Source: Alistipes_A hominis (GTDB taxonomy: Bacteria; Bacteroidota; Bacteroidia; Bacteroidales; Rikenellaceae). Taken from it: a stretch of DNA of 64,000 nucleotides. How positions within the stretch are numbered: the stretch's first letter is position 1; every line of letters begins with the position of its first letter. The translations under genes were made by a program, and so were the position numbers. Location of the stretch: NCBI RefSeq assembly GCF_014288115.1, contig NZ_JACOOK010000002.1, positions 186,001 to 250,000 of the forward strand, given 5' to 3'. Shown one piece after another: positions 34,396 through 42,188 of the stretch. The notes below the pieces were generated by a model that had not been told where the DNA came from, ran no database searches, and saw only the letters and a program-made list of their open reading frames with translations.

Positions 34396-35757
34396 ATGAG
34401 CAAGGATAACAAAATTACCAGAAGGGAGTTCCTCTCCTATTCGGCAGTGGCCGGCGTAGCCGGAGCGCTGGGCTTTTCACCGCTTCTTTCCTCGTGCGGA
34501 AACAGCAAAAAGACGGCTTACGTACCGTTGAAAGCGCCCGGGGAATATTACATTCCGGAATTGCCCGACAAAGCGGCCGACGGAAAAGAACTGAAAGCCG
34601 GCGTGATCGGCTGCGGCGGACGCGGTTCGGGAGCGGCCGAGAACTTTCTGGCGGCCGCCAACGGAGTTACGATCACGGCGCTTGGTGACGTATTCGACGA
34701 CCGCCTGCAGGGATTGAAAAACACGCTGAAAGACAAATACCAGATCGAAGTAGCCGACGACAAATGCTTCACCGGTTTCGACGCCTATAAAAACGTGATC
34801 GATTCCGGCGTAGACGTGGTAATCATCGCCACGCCCCCGTTTTTCCGTCCGGAACACTTCAAATACGCCACCGAAAAAGGGGTACACAGTTTCCTCGAAA
34901 AACCGATCTGCGTCGATCCGGAAGGTTACCGCACCGTAATGGCCGCGGCCAAGCAGGCCCAGGCCAAGGGGCTGTGCGTTATCACCGGAACGCAGCGTCA
35001 CCATCAACGCCCCTACGTAGAATCGTATAAAAAGGTGCAGGAAGGTCTGATCGGCGAAATTACCGGCGGCAACGTCTACTGGAATCAGCCGATGCTGTGG
35101 TACCGCAACCGTGAAAAAGGTTGGTCGGACATGGAGTGGATGATCCGCGACTGGGTGAACTGGAAATGGCTTTCCGGAGACCATATCGTTGAACAACACG
35201 TTCACAATATCGACGTATTCAACTGGTTCTCGGGTTATAAGCCGAAACGAGCCACCGCTTTCGGAAGCCGCCAGCGCCGCGTGACGGGGGATCAGTACGA
35301 CAATTTCAGCGTAGATTTCGAATACGACAACGGCGTTCATATGCACAGCATGTGCCGCCAGATCGACGGCTGCGATTCCAACGTCAGCGAATTCATCCAG
35401 GGAACCAAAGGATCGTGGAGCAGCACCGACTTCGCCATCCGCGACTTGCAGGGCAACATCGTATGGCAGTACGACAGCGCGACCGAGGATGCCGCCCACC
35501 AGCAAAACGACCCGTACACGCTGGAGCATGTCAACTGGATCTCCTGCATCCGCAACAATACCCCGATCGTACAGGCCGAAGAGACCGCCACATCGAATAT
35601 GTGCGCCATTATGGGCCGGGAATCGGCTTACACCGGCAAGTCGGTCTCTTGGGACGAAATGACGGCATCGCCGCTGAACCTCACGCCTGCCAAGATGGAA
35701 CTTGGCCCGATGGACATGAGCATCTATACCGTTCCCGTCCCGGGCACAGGCAAATAA
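34396..35757 (+). CDS. Tat-exported Gfo/Idh/MocA-family oxidoreductase (predicted lipoprotein)
   Basis: A 453-residue protein whose N-terminus TRREFLSYSAVAGVAGALG is a twin-arginine signal. It is followed by a lipobox-like SPLLSSC, so the mature protein is probably lipid-anchored outside the cytoplasm. The Rossmann domain starts with AGVIGCGGRGSGAAENF (~75) and contains FLEKPICVDPEGY, the catalytic Lys motif of the family (EKP). Tat export would keep a tightly bound NAD(P), as in glucose-fructose oxidoreductase. It likely oxidises or reduces a sugar, and the upstream tetraheme cytochrome would be a natural electron partner (inference). It ends in a strong terminator. Confidence 0.88.
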   Translation: MSKDNKITRREFLSYSAVAGVAGALGFSPLLSSCGNSKKTAYVPLKAPGEYYIPELPDKAADGKELKAGVIGCGGRGSGAAENFLAAANGVTITALGDVFDDRLQGLKNTLKDKYQIEVADDKCFTGFDAYKNVIDSGVDVVIIATPPFFRPEHFKYATEKGVHSFLEKPICVDPEGYRTVMAAAKQAQAKGLCVITGTQRHHQRPYVESYKKVQEGLIGEITGGNVYWNQPMLWYRNREKGWSDMEWMIRDWVNWKWLSGDHIVEQHVHNIDVFNWFSGYKPKRATAFGSRQRRVTGDQYDNFSVDFEYDNGVHMHSMCRQIDGCDSNVSEFIQGTKGSWSSTDFAIRDLQGNIVWQYDSATEDAAHQQNDPYTLEHVNWISCIRNNTPIVQAEETATSNMCAIMGRESAYTGKSVSWDEMTASPLNLTPAKMELGPMDMSIYTVPVPGTGK

Positions 35758-35788
35758 AACGAACTCCGGCGATCCGGATTCCGGCAAT

Positions 35789-35820
35789 AAAACGGGTATA
35801 TACATCTATACCCGTTTTTA
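35789..35820 (+). terminator. terminator after the Gfo/Idh/MocA gene
   Basis: AAAACGGGTATA, loop TACATC, then TATACCCGTTTT followed by TATT make a 12-bp perfect hairpin 31 nt after the stop. It separates the bicistron from the WbuC-type gene. Confidence 0.88.
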
Positions 35821-35848
35821 TTCGTTCCGGGAGACAACCTGAAACAAG

Positions 35849-36343
35849 ATGAAACTCATCGATGCCGAACTGTTGAACCGTACCTCCGCCCAGGCCAGAA
35901 CGGACGACCGTCTCCGAAAGAATTATAACTTTCACGAACGGCCGGACGATCCGGTAAACCGGCTGTTGAATGCGCTCGAACCGGGCAGCTACCTGCCGGC
36001 GCACCGCCACCTGAATCCTGCCAAGGACGAGGCAATCGTGGTATTGCGCGGCAGTGTCGCCTCGTTCATTTTCGACGACCGGGGCGAAATTGCCGAATGT
36101 GCCGTGATCGACCCGCAGCAAGGCGTTTACGGATTCGACATTCCGGCCGGCGAGTGGCATAGCCTGCTGGTGCTCGAAAGCGGTACGGTCGTCTACGAAG
36201 TGAAGCCCGGCCCGTACGTCCCGTTGCAGGAGTCCGACCTGGCGCCCTGGACGCCGCGCACCGGCGACGCCGAAGGGATCGGTCGTTACCTGAAACGATT
36301 GCAGGACGAATTATCGAACCGAAACAAACAATCAAAAATATGA
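35849..36343 (+). CDS. WbuC-family cupin-fold metalloprotein
   Basis: A 164-residue cupin with the WbuC family pattern: an N-terminal RKNYNFHERPDDPVNRLLNALEPGSYLPAHRHLNPAKDEAIVVLRG core, with His in PAHRH and Glu in KDEAIVVLRG as metal ligands, then FDIPAGEWHSLLVLESGTVVYEVKPGPY. WbuC homologs often sit in O-antigen clusters and their function is unknown. Here it overlaps the TIM-barrel gene by ATGA (36340-36343), so the two are translationally coupled. Cytoplasmic: no signal peptide. Confidence 0.8.
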   Translation: MKLIDAELLNRTSAQARTDDRLRKNYNFHERPDDPVNRLLNALEPGSYLPAHRHLNPAKDEAIVVLRGSVASFIFDDRGEIAECAVIDPQQGVYGFDIPAGEWHSLLVLESGTVVYEVKPGPYVPLQESDLAPWTPRTGDAEGIGRYLKRLQDELSNRNKQSKI

Positions 36344-37239
36344 AAAGAAGAGACTTTTTACGGGCGACGCTGGTCGGCGGAGCCGTCGCAGCGGTCAGTC
36401 CGCTGAACATGCTCGCAGGATGCGACAGCACTAAAAAGAAAAAAACGGAACTGAAACTCTCGTTCCAGGAAGGAACCGCTCCCGGTGAAACGCTGGAGCA
36501 GAAATTCGATTTCATGGAACAGAACGGCGTGGTCGGCTTCGAACCCGGCGGAGCCGGCTTGACCGCACGGGTCGGCGAACTGCAAAAACTGCTGCAAGGA
36601 CGCAACATCAAGGTCAGCGCGATCTGCGCCGGTTTCCAGGGCTTCATTCTGTCGGAAGACGAAGCCGTGCGGCAACAGTTCGACCAAACGATGCGCGAGA
36701 TCATCGCTGCGGCCGGCGAACTCGGCTCGACGGGCGTCATCATGGTTCCGGCTTTCAACGGGCAGGTTCCCGCAATGCCGCACACGATGGACACCCGCAA
36801 TTACTTGGTAGACCAGCTCCGCCAGTTGGGCGATTACGCGGTACAGTGCGGCACGACCGTCATTCTCGAACCGTTGAACCGCAACGAGGCATTCTACCTG
36901 CGCCAAGTGGGCGACGCCGCCTCGATCTGCCGCGATGCGAAACATCCCGCCGTGAAATGCATGGGCGACTTCTGGCACATGACTTTCGAAGAACCTTCCG
37001 ACTACGGGGCCTTCTTCTCCGCCGGCGAGCACCTGCAACACGTACACATCGCCAGCCGCGGCACCCGCAACACGCCCGGCGAAGACGGCGACGTAGACAA
37101 CTACGTGGACGGCTTCCGCGCCCTGAAAGCGATGAATTACCCGAATTACGTCAGCTTCGAATGCGGCTGTAAAGGAGACAGGACGCAGAGCGTTCCGGCT
37201 GCGCTGAAACTGATCCGCGAACAGTGGGACATGGCCTAA
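36340..37239 (+). CDS. exported TIM-barrel sugar isomerase/epimerase-like protein
   Basis: A 299-residue AP-endonuclease-2/hydroxypyruvate-isomerase-like TIM barrel. The N-terminus MKRRDFLRATLVGGAVAAVSP has the twin-arginine pattern and is followed by MLAGCDS, a lipobox. Metal-site motifs are VILEPLNRNEAFYL (Glu), KCMGDFWHM, LQHVHIASRG (His) and FECGC near the end (Glu). Most relatives are cytoplasmic sugar isomerases; Tat-exported versions in Bacteroidota include periplasmic keto-sugar enzymes, so a role with the upstream exported oxidoreductase is plausible. Ends just before two hairpins. Confidence 0.82.
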   Translation: MKRRDFLRATLVGGAVAAVSPLNMLAGCDSTKKKKTELKLSFQEGTAPGETLEQKFDFMEQNGVVGFEPGGAGLTARVGELQKLLQGRNIKVSAICAGFQGFILSEDEAVRQQFDQTMREIIAAAGELGSTGVIMVPAFNGQVPAMPHTMDTRNYLVDQLRQLGDYAVQCGTTVILEPLNRNEAFYLRQVGDAASICRDAKHPAVKCMGDFWHMTFEEPSDYGAFFSAGEHLQHVHIASRGTRNTPGEDGDVDNYVDGFRALKAMNYPNYVSFECGCKGDRTQSVPAALKLIREQWDMA

Positions 37240-37265
37240 ACCGGTCGGTTCCTCGCACTGATTCG

Positions 37266-37297
37266 GGAATTATTTTCTTTTTCTGAAAAATAATTCC
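37266..37297 (+). terminator. first hairpin after the TIM-barrel gene
   Basis: GGAATTATTTT and AAAATAATTCC form an 11-bp perfect stem with a 10-nt T-rich loop. It lacks a downstream U-run, so it may assist the stronger hairpin that follows. Confidence 0.45.
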
Positions 37298-37313
37298 GAT
37301 CTCATTTCCAAAT

Positions 37314-37347
37314 AAAAGCCTTACAATAAGCATATTGTAAGGCTTTT
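37314..37347 (+). terminator. terminator after the TIM-barrel gene
   Basis: AAAAGCCTTACAATA, loop AGCA, and TATTGTAAGGCTTTT form a perfect 15-bp hairpin ending in TTTT. Confidence 0.88.
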
Positions 37348-37384
37348 GTCGTTTACGCACCGGAATAGATTGAGAAAAACATGG

Positions 37385-37403
37385 TACTTTGTATTGCAAA
37401 GTA
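37385..37403 (+). promoter_or_regulatory. palindromic operator candidate (PadR?)
   Basis: TACTTTG-TATTG-CAAAGTA is a perfect 7-bp dyad that covers the -33 element of the promoter at 37394-37424. It lies just upstream of the operon that includes a PadR-type regulator gene, so autoregulation is likely (inference). Confidence 0.55.
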
Positions 37404-37424
37404 TAATTTTATTCCATATATTTG
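37394..37424 (+). promoter_or_regulatory. promoter of the PspC/PadR operon
   Basis: TTG at 37394-37396 and a perfect TATATTTG at 37417-37424 are separated by 20 nt. The palindrome overlaps the -33 box. The ATG follows at 37468. Confidence 0.7.
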
Positions 37425-37467
37425 TCGTATCCATTCAAATATCGTTTAATCTCAAAAAAGCGACATC

Positions 37468-37986
37468 ATGAAAAAGACCGTAAACGTAAACATAGGAGGC
37501 GCTCCGTTCATCGTGGACGAAGACGCCTACGGCATGCTGAAAAAATACCTGAACGAAATCGAAATCCGTCTGGACGGCGTAGACGACAAAGAGACGATGC
37601 AGGACATCGAGATACGGATCGCCGATATTTTCAACGGCGCGATTTCGGCCCAGTCGCAAGTCGTGGACGCGGCGCTGGTCAAACGGGCGATCGCGATCAT
37701 CGGCAGCGCCCGCGAGTTCGGGGAACCGCGCCGCAGTCTCCCGGACCAAGAACCCGGACCGGGACCCGATCGGCAGCGCCGGCTTTACCGGAGCCGCCGC
37801 GAGAAGATCATCGGCGGCGTATGCGGCGGTATCGCCGAGTACTCGGAAATCGATCTTACGTTGGTCCGGGTCCTTATGGCGCTGTTCATCATTTTCGGAG
37901 TCGGCCTGATGGTCTACATCGTCATGTGGATCATCATCCCGCTGGAACCGGCAAAACAAGAGAACTATAACGAATACAGGAGGTAA
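37468..37986 (+). CDS. PspC-domain membrane protein (short form)
   Basis: A 172-residue protein. An N-terminal globular part (~1-90: KKTVNVNIGGAPFIVDEDAYGMLKKYL) is repeated in the larger protein at 38345, so the two are paralogs. The PspC domain (~110-172) begins RREKIIGGVCGGIAEYSEIDLTLVRVL and has a membrane segment FIIFGVGLMVYIVMWIII. PspC helps sense envelope stress in enterobacteria; the Bacteroidota proteins are uncharacterised. It leads the operon. Confidence 0.83.
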   Translation: MKKTVNVNIGGAPFIVDEDAYGMLKKYLNEIEIRLDGVDDKETMQDIEIRIADIFNGAISAQSQVVDAALVKRAIAIIGSAREFGEPRRSLPDQEPGPGPDRQRRLYRSRREKIIGGVCGGIAEYSEIDLTLVRVLMALFIIFGVGLMVYIVMWIIIPLEPAKQENYNEYRR

Positions 37987-37990
37987 GGCC

Positions 37991-38332
37991 ATGACAGAAC
38001 TGAATATAGACAATATCAAGGCCCAGATGCGGAAAGGGATCCTGGAGTATTGCATCCTGTCGATCATATCGCGCAACGACGCCTATGCTTCATCGATCAT
38101 CGCCGAGCTGAAGGCCGCCGAAATGATCGTGGTGGAAGGGACGCTCTATCCGCTGCTCACCCGGCAGAAAAACCAGGGGCTTCTTTCGTACCGCTGGGAA
38201 GAATCGCCGCAAGGACCGCCCCGCAAGTATTATTCGATCACGCAGAAAGGCCGAGAATGCCTCGAACAACTCGACATCGCATGGAGTGAACTGATCTCGC
38301 AGATCCGGATCATCCGCGACGGAAACCGTTAA
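37991..38332 (+). CDS. PadR-family transcriptional regulator
   Basis: A 113-residue winged-helix protein: QMRKGILEYCILSIISRNDAYASSIIAELKAAEMIVVEGTLYPLLTRQKNQGLL matches the PadR HTH and wing closely, followed by RKYYSITQKGRECLEQL. It usually represses its own operon. It lies between two PspC genes, 5 bp after the first. The dyad on the operon promoter is the candidate target. Confidence 0.92.
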   Translation: MTELNIDNIKAQMRKGILEYCILSIISRNDAYASSIIAELKAAEMIVVEGTLYPLLTRQKNQGLLSYRWEESPQGPPRKYYSITQKGRECLEQLDIAWSELISQIRIIRDGNR

Positions 38333-38344
38333 AACCCGACAGCC

Positions 38345-39544
38345 ATGAACAACACGATCAATGTCAGCATCGCCGGCATCGCTTTTATCCTCGAAAACGA
38401 AGGATACCGGCTTTTGAAAGACTACCTGGTACGGATCGAGGTAGGATACAAAGGAAATCCGGACGGCCCCGAAATCCTGTCGGATATCGAAGCCCGCATC
38501 AGCGAACTGATCCTGAACGAACAGGACGCCGACACGGTGGTCACCGCCGAGCGAATCCGTACCATTATCGGCCAACTGGGTCTGCCCGACGGCATGGATA
38601 CGCGCACGCCGGCAGACAACATTCAGGCAGACAGCGTTCCATCCGACAACTTCGCGCGACGGCTCTACCGCAACCCCGACGGAGCCAAACTCGGCGGCGT
38701 GTGCAACGGAATAGCCACCTATTTCCGGGTAGACCCGACCCTGGTGCGCCTGATTTTCTGCTCGCCGCTGTTGATCTTGGTCTGCATCAGCGTCATCCCG
38801 TTTCTGAATATGTTTTGCGGATTTTTCGGGGTGTTGATCGGCGTCAGTTCCCTGCTCTACCTGATCCTGTGGTTCTCGATCCCGAAAGCGCGCACGCCGC
38901 GCCAAAGGCTGGAGATGAGCGGGGAAAAAATCACCGCCTCGTCGATCCACCGTAACATCAGCGAAGATCTGAACAGCGCCCATCCTTCGCCGAAAAACGA
39001 ACGGACGGCCTCGGTATTTTCCGAGTTGCTTTATGTTCTGGGCCGGGTATTGCTGTTTTGCATCAAGGCCTTCGTTCTGATCGTAGGCGGCATTCTGGCG
39101 CTGAGCATCATCGCAGCCGTCGTCGCCGTCATTTCATTCCTGATCGGCGGATCGATCGTCGGAATGCCGTTCCACATCGCCGGCACCCAGAGCGTCCTGC
39201 TGGTGATCCTGTTGCTGCTGGTGTTCGTCCTGCCGGTTTTCATCGTCATCTACCTGCTGATGAAACTGGTTTTCGACCTGCCGAGTCGGAAAACGACCCT
39301 GTCCGTGCTGTTCGGTATCTGGATCCTGATCCTGATCTATATCGGCGTATACGTCGTAAGGAATTACGACCGCTTGGAAGAAGCGGTGCGAAAAGACAAC
39401 ATCGAACTCTTTTTCAATGTAACCCGGAGCGTGACCGTCATCCCGACTCCGACGATCGTCAACGATACGGTGCGCGTCGAAACGGTTTCGATAGGCGACT
39501 CGACGGCCACCGACACCGTTCGCATCGAATATTATACGGAATAA
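38345..39544 (+). CDS. PspC-domain multi-pass membrane protein (long form)
   Basis: A 399-residue protein with the same N-terminal module as the short form (NNTINVSIAGIAFILENEGYRLLKDYL), a PspC domain (~100-180: KLGGVCNGIATYFRVDPTLVRL), then three more hydrophobic segments (~235-340) and a C-terminal tail with repeated Thr/Val residues. It may sense or bind envelope lipids (inference). It is 12 bp after the PadR gene. Confidence 0.82.
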   Translation: MNNTINVSIAGIAFILENEGYRLLKDYLVRIEVGYKGNPDGPEILSDIEARISELILNEQDADTVVTAERIRTIIGQLGLPDGMDTRTPADNIQADSVPSDNFARRLYRNPDGAKLGGVCNGIATYFRVDPTLVRLIFCSPLLILVCISVIPFLNMFCGFFGVLIGVSSLLYLILWFSIPKARTPRQRLEMSGEKITASSIHRNISEDLNSAHPSPKNERTASVFSELLYVLGRVLLFCIKAFVLIVGGILALSIIAAVVAVISFLIGGSIVGMPFHIAGTQSVLLVILLLLVFVLPVFIVIYLLMKLVFDLPSRKTTLSVLFGIWILILIYIGVYVVRNYDRLEEAVRKDNIELFFNVTRSVTVIPTPTIVNDTVRVETVSIGDSTATDTVRIEYYTE

Positions 39545-39614
39545 AACGGAAAACGGGGGGCGCGTCGGCAGATCCCGACGGCCGACCCGACATAACCCAA
39601 TAACTACCATCGGC

Positions 39615-39980
39615 ATGGAAATCATCGAAAACGACAAACCCGGACGCAACCGAACGGTTGAAATAATCCGTCCGCGCAATCTTTTTATCGGGATCATCCT
39701 GATCCTCGCAGGCATCCTGTGGCTGCTGAACAACTTCGGGCTGCTATCCGACAGCGCATTCGAGCTGATCTTCTCCTGGCACATGCTGGTCGTTCTGATC
39801 GGAACCTACCTGCTTTCGCTGAGCCGGTGGATCCCGGGCAGCATCGTCACGGCGATCGGAATCCTGCTGCTGCTGGTCGACCGGCTGTGCCTGGATATCC
39901 CGTTCGAAAAGATCATTTTCCCCCTTCTTTTCATCTTCGCAGGAATTTTCTTTATTCTGAACCGCAGAAACCGGAATTAA
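39615..39980 (+). CDS. LiaF-like transmembrane protein (DUF5668-type)
   Basis: A 121-residue protein with three to four membrane helices (NLFIGIILILAGILWLLNNFG, MLVVLIGTYLLSL, IVTAIGILLLLVDRL, IIFPLLFIFAGIFFIL). The LiaI/LiaF transmembrane module is similar, and LiaF is an envelope-stress regulator; here the C-terminal soluble part is absent. It is the last gene of the PspC/PadR operon, 70 bp after the previous stop. Confidence 0.7.
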   Translation: MEIIENDKPGRNRTVEIIRPRNLFIGIILILAGILWLLNNFGLLSDSAFELIFSWHMLVVLIGTYLLSLSRWIPGSIVTAIGILLLLVDRLCLDIPFEKIIFPLLFIFAGIFFILNRRNRN

Positions 39981-40051
39981 CGTTCCGGTTTCTTCTTTTC
40001 TTTCCGTTCAAAAAATCAGGCATCCAATGTGCAGGGGAATTGATTAATTAC

Positions 40052-40059
40052 TATTTTTG
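40052..40059 (+). promoter_or_regulatory. -7 box for pfkA
   Basis: TATTTTTG fits TAnnTTTG, 45 nt before the ATG at 40097; no -33 TTTG at the expected spacing. Confidence 0.5.
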
Positions 40060-40096
40060 TAACGGATAAAGATTGAACCGAAAAGGAGGAACGATT

Positions 40097-41077
40097 ATGG
40101 AAGGAAAGAAATGCGTGGGTATTCTGACGTCGGGCGGAGACGCCCCGGGTATGAATGCGGCCATCCGCGCCGTGACGCGGGCGGCTATTTACAACGGATT
40201 CGACGTAAAAGGGATCATGAGAGGATACAAAGGCCTGATAACCGATGAGATCATTCCGTTCCAGACCCAGAATGTCAGCAACATCATCCAGCAGGGAGGA
40301 ACCATCCTCAAAACTGCGCGCTGCGAGGAGTTCCGGACGCCGGAAGGCCGGAAGATCGCTTACGACAACATCATAAAGCACGGCATCTCGGCGCTGGTCG
40401 TAATCGGCGGGGACGGGTCGCTGACCGGAGCGCGGATTTTCGCTTCCGAATACAATTTCCCGATCGTAGGAGTGCCGGGAACGATCGACAACGACCTGTT
40501 CGGCACCGATACGACCATCGGGTACGATACCGCTCTGAACACCATCGTAGAATCGGTCGATAAGATCCGCGACACGGCGACCTCGCACGAACGCATTTTC
40601 TTCATCGAGGTCATGGGCCGCGAAGCCGGATTCCTCGCGCTGAACGGAGCCATCGCTTCGGGAGCCGAAGCGGCCATCATCCCGGAAATCGCGACGGAAG
40701 TCGACCAACTGGGCGAATTCATCCAACAGGGATTCCGCAAATCGAAGAACAGCAGCATCGTCCTGGTGGCCGAAAGCGAACTGACCGGCGGCGCCATCGG
40801 ACTGGCCGAACGGGTCAAGAACGAATTTCCGCAGTACGATGTCCGCGTAACGATCCTGGGACACATTCAGCGCGGCGGTTCGCCGTCGGCCAGCGACCGG
40901 ATTCTGGCGAGCCGGCTCGGAGAAGCCGCCATCAACGCCCTGCTCGAAGACCAGCGCAACGTAATGGTCGGCATCCAGAACGATGAACTGGTTTACATCC
41001 CGTTCAGCAAAGCGATCAAAAACCAGAAACCGATCAAACGGGAGCTGTTGAATACGCTGAGAACGCTTTCGATCTAA
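40097..41077 (+). CDS. pfkA: 6-phosphofructokinase
   Basis: Phosphorylates fructose-6-phosphate in glycolysis. The 326-residue protein has GGDAPGMNAAIRAV at the N-terminus (ATP site), the catalytic region PGTIDNDLFGTDTTIGYDTALNTIVE, and LGHIQRGGSPSASDR. The GGDGS motif is the ATP-type form, as opposed to PPi-dependent enzymes, which usually read GGDDT. The start at 40097 is supported by an AGGAGG Shine-Dalgarno 7-8 nt upstream, unusual in Bacteroidota. Confidence 0.96.
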   Translation: MEGKKCVGILTSGGDAPGMNAAIRAVTRAAIYNGFDVKGIMRGYKGLITDEIIPFQTQNVSNIIQQGGTILKTARCEEFRTPEGRKIAYDNIIKHGISALVVIGGDGSLTGARIFASEYNFPIVGVPGTIDNDLFGTDTTIGYDTALNTIVESVDKIRDTATSHERIFFIEVMGREAGFLALNGAIASGAEAAIIPEIATEVDQLGEFIQQGFRKSKNSSIVLVAESELTGGAIGLAERVKNEFPQYDVRVTILGHIQRGGSPSASDRILASRLGEAAINALLEDQRNVMVGIQNDELVYIPFSKAIKNQKPIKRELLNTLRTLSI

Positions 41078-41115
41078 ACCGGAACGGGAGACGGCTGTTC
41101 CGTCTTAAACATACA

Positions 41116-41149
41116 GGCAGCCGGCCCTTCTTCCGAAGAGCCGGCTGCC
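41116..41149 (+). terminator. hairpin after pfkA
   Basis: GGCAGCCGGC and GCCGGCTGCC form a 10-bp perfect stem, with an inner CTTC/GAAG pair. No T-run follows, so termination is uncertain. Confidence 0.45.
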
Positions 41150-41170
41150 CTGCTTATAAAACAAAACATC

Positions 41171-42070
41171 ATGGCACACACGCACAATCATTCGGTCGAT
41201 CACCTGAACCGGGCTTTCATGCTGGGCATTCTGCTGAATCTGGTTTTCGTAGCCGTCGAGTTCGGCGCGGGACTCTTTCTGGACTCCGTCGCCCTGATCT
41301 CCGACGCGGGGCACAACCTGAGCGACGTCGTCAGCCTCGTCCTATCGCTGCTGGCATTCCGGCTCGCCCGGCTGAAACCGACCCCGAAATACACTTACGG
41401 ATACAAAAAAAGCACGGTGCTGGTCTCGCTGCTGAATGCATGTATCCTGCTGGTGGCCGTCGGCGTCATCTTTGCCGAAAGCATCGACAAGCTTAAAAAT
41501 CCGACTCCGATCGCCGGGGGCAGCGTCGCCTGGGTCGCCGGCGTGGGAATCGTCATCAACGCCTTTACCGCATGGCTATTCCTCAAAGACAAGGAGAAAG
41601 ATCTGAACGTCAAAGGCGCCTACCTGCACATGGCGGCCGATACGCTGGTTTCGGTCGGCGTACTGATTTCGGGCATCGTCATCAGTTTTACGGGATGGTA
41701 CATCATCGACCCCATCATCGGCATGGTGATCGCCGTAGTCATCCTGATCTCGACCGCGCATCTGCTGCACGACAGCCTGCGTCTGTCGCTGGACGGCGTC
41801 CCGACCGGGATCGACAGCGAGCGGATCCGGAAAGAGATCCTCGATGCGGACCCCGGAATCGCAAATGTCCACCACCTGCACATCTGGGCCATCAGCACGA
41901 CCGAGAACGCCCTGACAGCCCACATCGCCGTCCGCGACACGGAACAAATTCCAGCGCTCAAACACCGAATCAAACACCTGCTCGAACACACGGGAATCAC
42001 CCATGCCACCCTGGAATTCGAACGGCCGGAAGAGACGTGCGACGACCCGGGATGCAATCCTCCCTGCTGA
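41171..42070 (+). CDS. cation diffusion facilitator metal exporter
   Basis: A 299-residue inner-membrane antiporter of the CDF family, likely exporting Zn or a related ion. Six membrane helices are present; the metal site is formed by SDAGHNLSD (helix 2) and HMAADTLVS (helix 5), an HxxxD arrangement. His-rich ends (MAHTHNHSVDH and HHLHIW) and a C-terminal ferredoxin-like domain follow. The Cys-rich tail CDDPGCNPPC is unusual and could bind metal. Which metal cannot be read. It starts 21 bp after the pfkA hairpin. Confidence 0.9.
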   Translation: MAHTHNHSVDHLNRAFMLGILLNLVFVAVEFGAGLFLDSVALISDAGHNLSDVVSLVLSLLAFRLARLKPTPKYTYGYKKSTVLVSLLNACILLVAVGVIFAESIDKLKNPTPIAGGSVAWVAGVGIVINAFTAWLFLKDKEKDLNVKGAYLHMAADTLVSVGVLISGIVISFTGWYIIDPIIGMVIAVVILISTAHLLHDSLRLSLDGVPTGIDSERIRKEILDADPGIANVHHLHIWAISTTENALTAHIAVRDTEQIPALKHRIKHLLEHTGITHATLEFERPEETCDDPGCNPPC

Positions 42071-42188
42071 TATCGGAACCGGAATGTCTTTTTTTCGGCC
42101 GGAAATCCGAGCAAAACATCGTCGCAGTCCGAATTATTTCTATCTTTACGATGAAATCATCGTTAAACCCGAATATATAAAAAGCGCT

